From NCBI RefSeq assembly GCF_014284305.1, contig NZ_JACOFW010000002.1, forward strand, positions 1 through 64,000: 64,000 bases of DNA, given 5' to 3'. Both the position numbers and the translations under genes were made by a program. Below the pieces are notes generated by a model, which made no database searches, had not been told where the DNA came from, and saw only the letters and a list, made by a program, of their open reading frames with translations. Positions within the stretch are counted from its first letter, which is position 1. The number at the start of each line of letters is the position of its first letter. Below, in pieces: positions 6,483 to 16,260 of the stretch. This DNA comes from Affinundibacterium seohonense. Lineage in GTDB: Bacteria > Pseudomonadota > Gammaproteobacteria > Burkholderiales > Burkholderiaceae_D.

Positions 6483-9400
6483 TTATGTGCCGCGCCCGTG
6501 TGACCAGTCTAATTCGATATTGGGGTCGAGTGAGGTTTTGACGACAATATGGCCTTGCGCAATTTGTTGCTCGACTTCGAGGGCGATATTGGTGATGTGG
6601 TCTTTCGCATAGTAATTGCCGAGCAAAAACAAGCCTACCCAGGCATTGCGACCACCGTGCTTGGCTGCATATAGACATTGGTCGGCGATATCCACCACTT
6701 GTTCCCAAGTGAAAGACTCGACCGAAGTCGGAATGAATGGATAGGTGGTTAAACCGATCGAGCATGTGCGATGTAAGGTTTTACCATCGGGTAGAATGAA
6801 GTTATGGTCGGCAATGCGGGTGCGGATGCGTTCGGCTAAGACTTCGGCTTCCAGATAGTTGGCATTGCGAGCGACGATCAAGAACTCTTCACCACCCCAG
6901 CGGATGATGGTGTCGGTTTCGCGCACCGCCTCACGCAGAATTGCCGTCGTTTGGATTAGTACGAGATCTCCCGCAGCATGGCCAAATTCATCATTCACAG
7001 ATTTGAAGTGATCGATATCGACCATCATAAAGATGATGTCGACATTGAGTGAGGCGCGATTAATCTCACTGCCTTCGAGTTTTTGATAAGCGCGATTAAC
7101 ATGCGCGATGTCTTCATCAATCACCATATTTAAATAACGACGATTGCGCAATCCTGTCAGATGATCGGTCAGGCTTTGTTCTTCGAGCATTTTGCGCGAC
7201 AACTCAAGTTCTCGGGTGCGTTCTTGTACCAGTTGTTCTAGGGTCTTATTGGCTTTGCTTAAGCGCCATAAACGCCAGCGAACTACGCCGACAATTAGCA
7301 AACTTAACAATAACAGGTATAGCGAATATGCCCACCAAGTTTGAAACCAAGCGGGTAATACTTTGATGGATAAACTCAGATGGTCTTCGCTCCAGCTGCC
7401 ATTGCGGTTCGAGCCGCGTAATAGCAAGCGATAATTGCCCGGCGGCAGATTGGTGTAAGCAGCGAGGCGGCGGCTGTAGTCGGTTTCTATCCAGTTTTTA
7501 TCGTAGCCTTCGAGACGATAAGCGTAGCGATTCCGCTCTGGAGCAGAAAAATCTAATGCGGCAAATTCCACCACCAGACTGTTGGCATCTGCTTGTATTT
7601 GAATATTTTTGGCTTGTTTGCCAACGAATCCGACATGACTTGCTGCCAGTGTTTTACCGCCGAGCTGGATGTTTGTGACTACCACTGGTGGTTGATAATC
7701 ATAGGGTTTGACTAGCTCTGGACGGATCACGGTAAAACCGCCAACGCCACCAAAAATCAATTCACCATCGCGCATGCGGCCACCAGAATTGCTCCAATAG
7801 CCGGTAATTGCCACCCCATCAGATTCAACAAAGGAATCAATTTTCATGGTTTGTGGTTGGATGCGCACAAATCCTTCGTCGGTGCTCGCCCAGATATTTC
7901 CCTGTTTGTCTTCTAAGACCTTGTTAACCAGATCATTGGGTAAGCCTTCTTTTTTGCCAAAGTGTTCAAACACATATGGTGGGCCAGAGTTTGGTTTGCG
8001 CAACAAACTCAACCCTCCACCTTGTAGCCCGACCCACAACCAACCACGCGAATCAAATAAGATGCTCGACACGTTGCGGTGGGCTAGGCTGCCTTTGTTT
8101 TTTGAATCGGGTGCGAGATTGCGTAGCTCCTGAGTCTTGGGGTCATAGCGAAAAATACCATCTTGCGATGTCCCAATCCAAATCGCACCATCGCTTGCAG
8201 CTAACATAATGGTGATAAATTTATTGGCGATTGGCGCGGTCCAAGCAGGCCTGTTTGCTACCCCATCTTGTATTTGCTTTAAGCTAGTTTCCCAAATTCC
8301 TTCCGGACCGCCAATGAGCAGTTGATCGCCCTGCTGAAGTAAGGAGGCAATACGTAGTGAAGGATTTCGCGGGCTGAGTTTTACGTGCTTGACCCCGTAA
8401 TTCTCATTGGTGGCAATGTATAGACCTTTGTCAGTGCCTATTAAAATTTGTCCATCGGTGGTCGGGTGGATTGTGAAAATAGCACTCTGTGGTAAGGCGG
8501 CGTGTAGCTTATTTTCGTCAGCTGTTATGTGTTTAAATTGACTGGCGTTTGGTTCCAAAATATTGATGCCATGGTTTTGCGAACCGATCCACGCATCACC
8601 GTTGTCAAAGCCGAATACCGAAAAGAAATCGATCCCGATCAAACCGTGGCTGCGATTCTCGCCGCCGTAAATCGTCAAGAAAGCGTTGGAAGAAGGGTCA
8701 TGCATACTGAGACCTCGTTGACTACCAACCCAGATCAGTCCAGAACGGTCACGTAAGATCGACCAGATGGAATTGTTGGCCAAGCTGCTTTGACGGGTCG
8801 CTTCACTTTTGATCCATTTGGTTTGCAAAGTTTTCGTGTTGACAATGATGATGCCTTTGCCATAGGTGCCCAACCAGATTTCCTCGTTACTGGTTTTTTT
8901 GATGGTGAAAATATTATCATTGCTGGTGAATAATTCTCTGCTGCCGCTATTTTGTACCCATAAGCGATTGACGACCGGGGTATTGCTAGGCTCACTCGTA
9001 TCTAAGTAAAACGCGCCTGAATCGAAGGTGCCTATCCATAAGCGATGATCGTCACTTAGGCCAAGGCTGACGATTCTTTGCACTTTGCCTGAGTCCAAAG
9101 GCAGATGAACTTTCACAAAACGATTGTTTTCCGCATCAAATTTAACCAGACCCTGACTCGTACCAACCCAAACACCACCTTGCTGATCGACCACGACGCT
9201 GCGAACGATGTCGCTGGGTAAACTATCTGGATTATTGGGATCGTGGCGGTATTGTTTGACCAATCCGGTATCTGGCTGAAAGTGATTGAGGCCACCGCGT
9301 GTCCCTAGCCACAAACCATTGTGACCGTCACTCGTAATGAAATTGACAGTGATATGACTGATGCCAGTTGCGCCAACTGGAACGCGGATAAAGCTATCGG

Positions 9401-9848
9401 TTTGGGGATCATAACGTGCCAAACCACCGCCATTCGTGCCTATCCATAAGCGATTGCGACTGTCGTTATAAATGTACGTCACATAGTTGTCGGGCAAACT
9501 AGCGAAATTATTGGGAATCGGTAAGTAGTTGCGAAAACGGTAGCCATCCCAACGTGCCAAACCGCCTTGCGTGCCGACCCAGATAAATCCCTCGACATCC
9601 TGTTCAACCGCAGTCGCGCTAAATTGTGGAAGTCCTTGTTGGGTCGATAGATGGTGGAATACCATATCCGCCATGCTGGCCCAATCATGCGTGATGGGTG
9701 TGCTGATTTTGTTGGTGCTGGTGGTATTGTTGACGATGGCGGATGCGCCAATCGAAAATAAGCTACTGAGGACAAAGCAAAGTAAGAGGCGTGAATGGGA
9801 GCGTGCCGATAACGTCATTTCTAGAAAAGCTCTTACGAAGTGAGGCAT
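6483..9848 (-). CDS. Propeller-sensor diguanylate cyclase
   Basis: A 1121-residue membrane protein. After a signal sequence come some 14 ligand-binding beta-propeller repeats (for example WIGTNGGGLARYD), a Y_Y_Y domain around 730-800, a single membrane helix (YSLYLLLLSLLIVGVVRW), a coiled coil, and a GGDEF domain with active-site GGEEF near residue 984. This is the sensor architecture of periplasmic-input hybrid regulators, here with diguanylate cyclase output that makes c-di-GMP. It is the last gene of a minus-strand operon behind the kinase gene (27 bases apart). An internal start (MTLSARS, 9815) is possible. Confidence 0.93.
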   Translation of the reverse strand: MPHFVRAFLEMTLSARSHSRLLLCFVLSSLFSIGASAIVNNTTSTNKISTPITHDWASMADMVFHHLSTQQGLPQFSATAVEQDVEGFIWVGTQGGLARWDGYRFRNYLPIPNNFASLPDNYVTYIYNDSRNRLWIGTNGGGLARYDPQTDSFIRVPVGATGISHITVNFITSDGHNGLWLGTRGGLNHFQPDTGLVKQYRHDPNNPDSLPSDIVRSVVVDQQGGVWVGTSQGLVKFDAENNRFVKVHLPLDSGKVQRIVSLGLSDDHRLWIGTFDSGAFYLDTSEPSNTPVVNRLWVQNSGSRELFTSNDNIFTIKKTSNEEIWLGTYGKGIIIVNTKTLQTKWIKSEATRQSSLANNSIWSILRDRSGLIWVGSQRGLSMHDPSSNAFLTIYGGENRSHGLIGIDFFSVFGFDNGDAWIGSQNHGINILEPNASQFKHITADENKLHAALPQSAIFTIHPTTDGQILIGTDKGLYIATNENYGVKHVKLSPRNPSLRIASLLQQGDQLLIGGPEGIWETSLKQIQDGVANRPAWTAPIANKFITIMLAASDGAIWIGTSQDGIFRYDPKTQELRNLAPDSKNKGSLAHRNVSSILFDSRGWLWVGLQGGGLSLLRKPNSGPPYVFEHFGKKEGLPNDLVNKVLEDKQGNIWASTDEGFVRIQPQTMKIDSFVESDGVAITGYWSNSGGRMRDGELIFGGVGGFTVIRPELVKPYDYQPPVVVTNIQLGGKTLAASHVGFVGKQAKNIQIQADANSLVVEFAALDFSAPERNRYAYRLEGYDKNWIETDYSRRLAAYTNLPPGNYRLLLRGSNRNGSWSEDHLSLSIKVLPAWFQTWWAYSLYLLLLSLLIVGVVRWRLWRLSKANKTLEQLVQERTRELELSRKMLEEQSLTDHLTGLRNRRYLNMVIDEDIAHVNRAYQKLEGSEINRASLNVDIIFMMVDIDHFKSVNDEFGHAAGDLVLIQTTAILREAVRETDTIIRWGGEEFLIVARNANYLEAEVLAERIRTRIADHNFILPDGKTLHRTCSIGLTTYPFIPTSVESFTWEQVVDIADQCLYAAKHGGRNAWVGLFLLGNYYAKDHITNIALEVEQQIAQGHIVVKTSLDPNIELDWSHGRGT

Positions 9849-9875
9849 GCCTGAATTCCCAAAAAAGAACGTGAC

Positions 9876-11351
9876 CTACTCGCGTCTTTGTTTGACCACG
9901 GTGACGGTACATTCCGCCTCTGCAACCACTTGTGCCGATACGCTGCCCAGATACCGGCGTAAAGTCGAACTGCCACGCGAACCAATAATAATCTGGTCCA
10001 CATTATTATTATGCGCGTAGTCGATAATCGCAGCAGCAGGATCGTGTGCTTCTAATACATGAAAGGTAATTTTATCGTTGCGTACAAGCAACGGACGCGC
10101 CCAATGCTTGAGTTCGACCAATTGCTTCACGTGCATATTTTGACCATCTTGCACCATGCCTTCATCCAGGCCGATTCTGCTGGTTTTACGAATGGTGACA
10201 CAGGCCAGTCGAGCGCCCGGTTCAGTTTGTAGTAGGCGCCTAGTAATCATACGTATGTCGTCGGCGAGTTCGGTGTTACTTTCGCTTAGATGCAAGGCAA
10301 CCATGATGATAGGGGATTGTGATAAGTGATCTGACACGCTGTATTGCGCAAAAGGTTCTGCGCCTGCAGCCTGAAAGCGTCGCTTTAAGACCGACATAAA
10401 GCCATCTTGGCCTGTTTTGTCGGCACGTGCGGTTAAGCTGACTTGTGTCGGATTTTGTAACATCAAAGCGAGCTGTGCGGCGGTATCAAAACGCGCTTTG
10501 GGATCGACTTCTAGGCAGCGCAAAATGATTTCTTGCAGCCAGTTGGGAATGTCTGGATTGTGGCTACGAGGAGGCACTGGATCGCGATACAAGCGCTTCT
10601 TTAACCCCGCAACAGATGTTGGATGGCCATAGGGACGTTCACCAGTGGCTAGGTGGTATAACAAAACCCCTAAAGAAAATTGATCGCTACGCGGTTCATT
10701 GCGTATGCCCAAAACTTGTTCGGGGGCGATGTAAGGACCGGTGCCCATAGGCAAACGAAATTCTTCGCCCAGCAAATCAGGTAGTTTGTCATGGCGTGAT
10801 AGACCATAGTCAATTAATACCGCATCGCCATCAGCACGGAACATGATGTTAGACGGCTTGAGGTCGAGATGCATAACATGTTGTCGGTGCAGATCTTGCA
10901 AAGCGGTCGCGACTTTGATCCCGATGTTGACTACCTCATCGATGGGCAATGGTGCGGCATCAAAGCGCGTTCTCAAGGAGACGCCACCAATTTGTTCCAT
11001 CACGATAAACGGCTGGGTATCAAAATCGCCTGCGCCATAGTATTTGGGCACGTGCTTGCCTTTGAGTTTAGGCATGATCATTTGCTCGACTTCGAAGGCG
11101 ACGATGGCAGTTGGATCGTCGATGCTAAACATTAGCGGCACCTTCATGATCAGGGCTGGTGCTTTAGATTCTGCATCGACAAATCGTTGTTGCAGGTCGG
11201 TGATGCGCCATAGCGCCGCCATACCACCCATGTGTAGTTTTTCCTCTAACTGATAGCCGTCAACCACCATACCAACCTGTAGTCGGCTCAGTTTTTTTGG
11301 CGTGGCACTCGTGGTTTCGTCCTGTGTGATAGCTGACTTTGACTCTGACAT
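9876..11351 (-). CDS. Ser/Thr protein kinase fused to a universal stress domain
   Basis: 491 residues: a Hanks-type kinase (about 30-310) then a UspA-like domain (about 345-488) ending in IIIGSRGSSTLRRYLGSVS, the nucleotide-binding signature. Kinase motifs: glycine loop LHMGGMA at 39, K70 in IMKVP, catalytic loop HLDLKPSN (161-168), DYG (181-183) in place of DFG. The HRD arginine is replaced by leucine, so activation-loop control may be absent. No membrane segment. A strong GGAGGAT site precedes the ATG. It follows the phosphoesterase gene by four bases, giving a kinase/phosphatase-like pair. Confidence 0.92.
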   Translation of the reverse strand: MSESKSAITQDETTSATPKKLSRLQVGMVVDGYQLEEKLHMGGMAALWRITDLQQRFVDAESKAPALIMKVPLMFSIDDPTAIVAFEVEQMIMPKLKGKHVPKYYGAGDFDTQPFIVMEQIGGVSLRTRFDAAPLPIDEVVNIGIKVATALQDLHRQHVMHLDLKPSNIMFRADGDAVLIDYGLSRHDKLPDLLGEEFRLPMGTGPYIAPEQVLGIRNEPRSDQFSLGVLLYHLATGERPYGHPTSVAGLKKRLYRDPVPPRSHNPDIPNWLQEIILRCLEVDPKARFDTAAQLALMLQNPTQVSLTARADKTGQDGFMSVLKRRFQAAGAEPFAQYSVSDHLSQSPIIMVALHLSESNTELADDIRMITRRLLQTEPGARLACVTIRKTSRIGLDEGMVQDGQNMHVKQLVELKHWARPLLVRNDKITFHVLEAHDPAAAIIDYAHNNNVDQIIIGSRGSSTLRRYLGSVSAQVVAEAECTVTVVKQRRE

Positions 11352-11355
11352 ACGT

Positions 11356-12099
11356 TTATCCTCCGTGAATTAAACGCTGCGCCAGACTGGCTGGCAAACC
11401 GGCTGCCAGCACTTTTTGCGAGGCAGTTTCCGTGTCATAAGGTACGCGAAAAAAAGTCAGTTCTAATTGTTGTGTATCAAACAGTGCGTAACAGGCAGCG
11501 GGATTTCCATCGCGGGGCTGACCGACTGAGCCAGGCTGCGCCAACCAGCGGCGCAATCTGCTGAGTGGCACACTCAGATCGGAAATCGGGGTAAAGCTAC
11601 CAACTTTACCGGAATGATTCATGTGATACAGGCTAGGCGTATGGACATGTCCGCAAAAGGTGATGGCGGCATTCGTGGCGCGCATGCTACGGGCCGCTTC
11701 CATCGCACCATCGACATATTCCCAGCGCTCCGGTGCCCAGGCGTTGGCGTGCACGAATAAACACTGTTCGATCTCAAATTGCATAGGCAGATCGCGAATG
11801 AAATTACGTTGCCCCTCGTCTAGCTGCTCGCGGGTCCATTCGACGACCAGGCGCGCATTGGGATTCATATCTTTGCGATCATCTTGCAGCACACCCAGAT
11901 CGTGATTACCCATTAGGACATAGGCGCCGCGATTGACATAGGCCATCACCGTATCAAGCACCCAACCCGGGTCGGCGCCATAGCCCACCAGGTCACCTAA
12001 AAAAGCGAACTGGTCCGCCTGCCGTTCTTTGGCATGCGCTAAACAAGCCTCGAGCGCTTCGCGGTTGGCATGTAAGTCGGTGAATACAGCAAGTAACAT
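11356..12099 (-). CDS. Calcineurin-like metallophosphoesterase
   Basis: About 247 residues with every metal-binding motif of the family: FTDLHAN at the N-terminus, GDLVGYG, GNHDL and FCGHVHTP. The active site holds two metals and hydrolyses phosphoesters; candidate substrates include phosphoproteins and small metabolites. I start at 12099 because GAAGGTAA lies eight bases before that ATG; the in-frame ATG at 12114 has no such site. It is the first gene of the operon with the kinase and the diguanylate cyclase, and may reverse the kinase reaction (inference). Confidence 0.92.
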   Translation of the reverse strand: MLLAVFTDLHANREALEACLAHAKERQADQFAFLGDLVGYGADPGWVLDTVMAYVNRGAYVLMGNHDLGVLQDDRKDMNPNARLVVEWTREQLDEGQRNFIRDLPMQFEIEQCLFVHANAWAPERWEYVDGAMEAARSMRATNAAITFCGHVHTPSLYHMNHSGKVGSFTPISDLSVPLSRLRRWLAQPGSVGQPRDGNPAACYALFDTQQLELTFFRVPYDTETASQKVLAAGLPASLAQRLIHGG

Positions 12100-12361
12100 G
12101 GAAATTACCTTCATTCGGAAAAAAGATTGTCAGGCTTAATTTTAGGGGCTGTTGTGGCTGCGATTGCATCAACGCGCGAAAGTCGATAAAAAAATCCTTG
12201 GCAAGGATACGAATACAACGCTAGCCGAAGAAAAAACCGCATAATCACAGTTTAAATTTCTGAATTAAGCTTATTTTTGGTCTTTTAGGCATATACTAAA
12301 AGAATTGATTAGAAGAAACTTTCTTCATTTATCATAACCCACTTCCCCGAGTGTGCGCGCA

Positions 12362-13645
12362 ATGGCCGAAGTTCATCCTCAATTTATTAGTCCTGACGAT
12401 CTGAAAATAGGGATGTATATTTATCTGGACATTGGCTGGATGGATCATCCGTTTCCGGTCAATAGTTTCGAGGTGCGCACACAGGATCAACTCATGAAGT
12501 TGCGTGGTTTGGGTTTGCAACAAATCCGCTATGCGCCCGAGAAAAGTCACTTACCAACCACGTCTATCGTGGTGAACCAAAGCGATACGCCTCACCCATC
12601 ACTCACGCCCGAAGAGATCGCCGCAAAACAGCGCAAAGCCTTATTGCATCACCAGCAAGCGAGTTTAATGCAATGCGAGCGCCAGTTTGGTCAAGCGGCT
12701 CATGAGTTTAAACACCTCACTGACATTGTCCATTCAAAGCCATTGCAAGCACGAGATGCGGCGACGCAATTAGTACAAGGCATGCTACAAGGCATTCTCA
12801 ATGAGGAAGAATCAGCAATTCGGTTGTTATCAGAAAAAGCTGGCGAGAAAACGGCTTTGCACAGCGTTAATGTCACCCTGATCTCGCTACTGTTAGGCAA
12901 AACTTTAGAATTGCCTAAGGACGATATGCTTGAGCTAGGCATCGGTGCGCTTTTGCACGATGTCGGTAAAATGGAATTGCCGGATCGTTTGCGTTGGCTT
13001 GATGAACAAAGCAGTCCAGCGGAACGTCAACTGTACCAAAGTCATGTTGCTCATGGCGTGAATATTGCACGTAAACTGCAATTGTCGACCGATGCAACAT
13101 TGCTGATTGCTCAGCATCATGAGTATGCCGATGGCAGTGGTTATCCCAGCCAGATACACGTCGAAAAAATGACGCAGCTTAGCCGTATTATTTCCTTGGT
13201 CAATCGTTTCGATAATCTGTGCAATCCTAGTAACGTCGCCTACGCGATCACGCCCCACGAAGCCCTGTCACAGTTATTTACTAAGAGTAAAACGCAATCC
13301 GATACGCCGACGCTAACTGCCTTTATCAAGATGATGGGAATCTATCCGCCAGGTTCCGTCGTACAACTTAGCGATGAACGTTATGCTTTAGTCGTATCGG
13401 TTAACTCCGCCCGTCCGATTAAACCCAAAGTCATCATTCACGACCCGCAGGTGCCGCGCGAAGATGCTTTGATGATCAATCTGGAACATGAGACGCAAAT
13501 CGGGATTCGACGCAGCCTAAAACCTATCCAATTGCCAAAGGCCGCCTACGATTATTTATCGCCTCGGAAGCGTTTGTGCTATTTCTTTGAGCGCGCCAGC
13601 GATCCTTTATCCTTGGCCAGTAATTTATCGGGATCATTGACATGA
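12362..13645 (+). CDS. HD-GYP cyclic-di-GMP phosphodiesterase
   Basis: 427 residues. The N-terminal 130 residues look like DUF3391, commonly found before HD-GYP domains; the catalytic domain spans roughly 150-370. HDVGK lies near residue 198 and HHE...DGSGYP near 253, so metal ligands and the GYP signature are intact and the enzyme should degrade c-di-GMP. The ATG at 12362 is preferred over an upstream GTG at 12353. Its stop codon overlaps the next start (ATGA), so the two are translationally coupled. It is divergent from the kinase operon across a 262-base gap. Confidence 0.93.
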   Translation: MAEVHPQFISPDDLKIGMYIYLDIGWMDHPFPVNSFEVRTQDQLMKLRGLGLQQIRYAPEKSHLPTTSIVVNQSDTPHPSLTPEEIAAKQRKALLHHQQASLMQCERQFGQAAHEFKHLTDIVHSKPLQARDAATQLVQGMLQGILNEEESAIRLLSEKAGEKTALHSVNVTLISLLLGKTLELPKDDMLELGIGALLHDVGKMELPDRLRWLDEQSSPAERQLYQSHVAHGVNIARKLQLSTDATLLIAQHHEYADGSGYPSQIHVEKMTQLSRIISLVNRFDNLCNPSNVAYAITPHEALSQLFTKSKTQSDTPTLTAFIKMMGIYPPGSVVQLSDERYALVVSVNSARPIKPKVIIHDPQVPREDALMINLEHETQIGIRRSLKPIQLPKAAYDYLSPRKRLCYFFERASDPLSLASNLSGSLT

Positions 13646-16083
13646 TGCCGGGACAATGGGACGCCTTAATTGAGGGGATGTTGGAAGGCGTCCTATTAGT
13701 TGATCCTCTACAACTAGAAATTCTGGCGGCAAATCGTTCCGCCCATAAATTGTTGGGCTTAAGCGCAAACAGTCTGGTTGGTATGCCGGTCGTTGAGTTG
13801 GCGTCATCGCCGGAAGATATGTTTTTTTGGGAAGATGTCGCTGCCGGTTTATCGAATAATATCTATTCGGAAACGTTGTTGAGACGAGCAGATGGCAGTA
13901 TCGTACAGGTGGTGCGACGGGTCAGTCTGGTACATCTGGATCAGGCTACAGCAATGTATGTCGTGGCGATTCGTGACCATACGGATCAGCGTCATGTTGA
14001 AACCGAATTAGAAAAACTCATCGCCGAGTTACGCGCGACTTTGGAGTCGACCGCGGATGGTATTTTGGTGACGGACTTGGATGGTGGTATCCGCAGCTAC
14101 AATCACCTTTTTGCTAAGTTATGGAATTTGCCAGAGGAACTATTAACGCAGCGCGAAGATGGTGCGATCTATTCGTGGATGGATCAATGCATGGTCGACG
14201 CTAGTCACTACAACGAGAGACTAGCAGCAATCAGGCGCTCACCTTTGCTCGAGGCCAATGATGTCTTGGTACTGCATTCAGGCAAAATTTTAGAGCGCGT
14301 CACACTGCCGCAATACGCACGCGGAAGGCCAATCGGACGGGTTTATTCCTTCCGGGATATTTCACAAAAACTCGCCGATCAAGCGCGCATACAGCTGGCT
14401 TCAAAAGTATTTGAAGCCAGTACCGATGCGATCTTTATTACAGATCATGAACAAAAAATTATCACCATCAATCCCAGTTTTGTACGTCTGACCCAATTCA
14501 GCGAAACTGATATGTTGGGCACCACGATCAGTGATTTTTTGCTCAATCAAAACAACGCCGAACTACTCAAACGCTTACTGGCCGATTTAGATCATCAAGG
14601 ATTCTGGGAAGGTGAGATTTGGAATCGTCGCAAAGACGGACATGCGTATTTATGCATGATTTCTCTGGTGCGGGTGCAAGACGATGAAGGACAAATTTTA
14701 CATACCATAGGTTTCTTTAAAGACCGAACCGAGAGCTATAACGCCAAACAAAAAATCGAAGAATTGGCATTCTCCGATGCCTTAACTGGCCTGCCAAATC
14801 GGCTCTTGCTGGAAGAACGTATCAACCAATCGATCACCCACGCTAATCGTGGAAATGGTGAATTTGCCTTGCTGTTTCTTGATCTTGATAATTTCAAGCA
14901 GATCAATGATTCACTCGGTCATCCGTTTGGCGATCGCGTTTTAATTGAAGTCACAGAGCGTCTCAAAAAATGTTTGCGTCAGGTTGATACGGCGGCACGC
15001 CTGGGTGGTGACGAATTTGTTTTATTACTGCATCAAGCCAATGCCAGTGGCGCGGAGATTTGCGCACGGCGTGTACTCGCCGATGTCGGCGCACCTTTTG
15101 GTATTGACGGCATACAGTTCAGTGTCACCTGCAGTATCGGCATTGCCTTGTATCCGGCAGATGGTAGCAAAATTGAGGATCTGATTAAGAACGCGGATAG
15201 CGCGATGTACTATGTTAAAGAACGTGGTCGATCGGATTTTCGATTCTATCAACGCCAGATGAACATCGGCTTACTATCGCGCATGAAGATCGACCACGCG
15301 ATGCGTCAAGCGCTCGAGCATCAAGAGTTTCGACTGTATTATCAACCATTAGTTTGCTTGCGCAGTAACCAAGTATTCGGTGCTGAAGCATTGTTACGTT
15401 GGACCGATAAAGAGTTGGGTGAAGTCAGCCCAGCAAAGTTTATTCCGATTGCAGAAGAAAGTGGATTAATTGTTTCCATCGGCAATTGGGTCATGCACAC
15501 GGCGATTGCCCAAGCCGCCGCCTGGAATAAAGATGGCCGTCATTTGCGTATCTCGGTCAATGTCTCCGCCTTACAGTTTCAACAGACGAATTTTGTCGAT
15601 GATCTCGCCAATGCACTCGACGAAGCCCATCTGGATCCGGATTGTATCGAATTGGAATTAACCGAATCGATCTTAATTCGCGACGCTGAAGAAACCCTAA
15701 AAAAACTCCAAGCGATTGCTAACTTAGGCGTCAGAATGTCAATTGACGATTTCGGTACTGGCTATTCTAGTCTCAGCTACTTAAAACGCTTTCCCATCAA
15801 TAAGCTCAAAATCGACCGCTCTTTCATTATGAATTTGCCCAATGATGAAAGTGACATCGCGATCGTCACCGCCATTATTAGCTTAGCGCACGCGCTCAAA
15901 CTCAGAGTCATCGCCGAGGGTGTGGAAACAGTTGAGCAAAGAGAATTATTGTGCGAATTAAACTGCAATGAAATCCAGGGTTTCCTAATTGCCAAAGCCC
16001 TCGATCCACACGAGTTTGAAGCGAAATTCTTGCCACCCGAAACGCCTTTGGAGCATCAATCAGGTGATTTGTTGGTGCGGTAA
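13642..16083 (+). CDS. PAS-GGDEF-EAL c-di-GMP turnover protein
   Basis: 813 residues, cytoplasmic. Three PAS sensor domains (about 5-120, 130-245, 255-370) are followed by GGDEF (375-540) with intact GGDEF near residue 456 and EAL (555-800) with EALLRW near 580 and DDFGTGYSSLSYL near 704. Both active sites look intact, so it could make or degrade c-di-GMP; hybrids like this usually favour one. It is coupled to the HD-GYP gene, so the operon holds two c-di-GMP enzymes next to a third on the opposite strand. Confidence 0.95.
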   Translation: MMPGQWDALIEGMLEGVLLVDPLQLEILAANRSAHKLLGLSANSLVGMPVVELASSPEDMFFWEDVAAGLSNNIYSETLLRRADGSIVQVVRRVSLVHLDQATAMYVVAIRDHTDQRHVETELEKLIAELRATLESTADGILVTDLDGGIRSYNHLFAKLWNLPEELLTQREDGAIYSWMDQCMVDASHYNERLAAIRRSPLLEANDVLVLHSGKILERVTLPQYARGRPIGRVYSFRDISQKLADQARIQLASKVFEASTDAIFITDHEQKIITINPSFVRLTQFSETDMLGTTISDFLLNQNNAELLKRLLADLDHQGFWEGEIWNRRKDGHAYLCMISLVRVQDDEGQILHTIGFFKDRTESYNAKQKIEELAFSDALTGLPNRLLLEERINQSITHANRGNGEFALLFLDLDNFKQINDSLGHPFGDRVLIEVTERLKKCLRQVDTAARLGGDEFVLLLHQANASGAEICARRVLADVGAPFGIDGIQFSVTCSIGIALYPADGSKIEDLIKNADSAMYYVKERGRSDFRFYQRQMNIGLLSRMKIDHAMRQALEHQEFRLYYQPLVCLRSNQVFGAEALLRWTDKELGEVSPAKFIPIAEESGLIVSIGNWVMHTAIAQAAAWNKDGRHLRISVNVSALQFQQTNFVDDLANALDEAHLDPDCIELELTESILIRDAEETLKKLQAIANLGVRMSIDDFGTGYSSLSYLKRFPINKLKIDRSFIMNLPNDESDIAIVTAIISLAHALKLRVIAEGVETVEQRELLCELNCNEIQGFLIAKALDPHEFEAKFLPPETPLEHQSGDLLVR

Positions 16084-16260
16084 GTCAGTTGACATTGTTC
16101 GAAATGCAACGCCTCGTAGGCTATTTTCGACCTAATATGTTGTTCCGCCATGCGGATTGTGCTTTTACCCCACCAGTAAACAAGCCAGAAAATGATACGA
16201 TAGCGAGCCCAAGCTTCGCCGATATGGCGTAGTTCTCAAATTTGTCGTTTTATAAAAATA

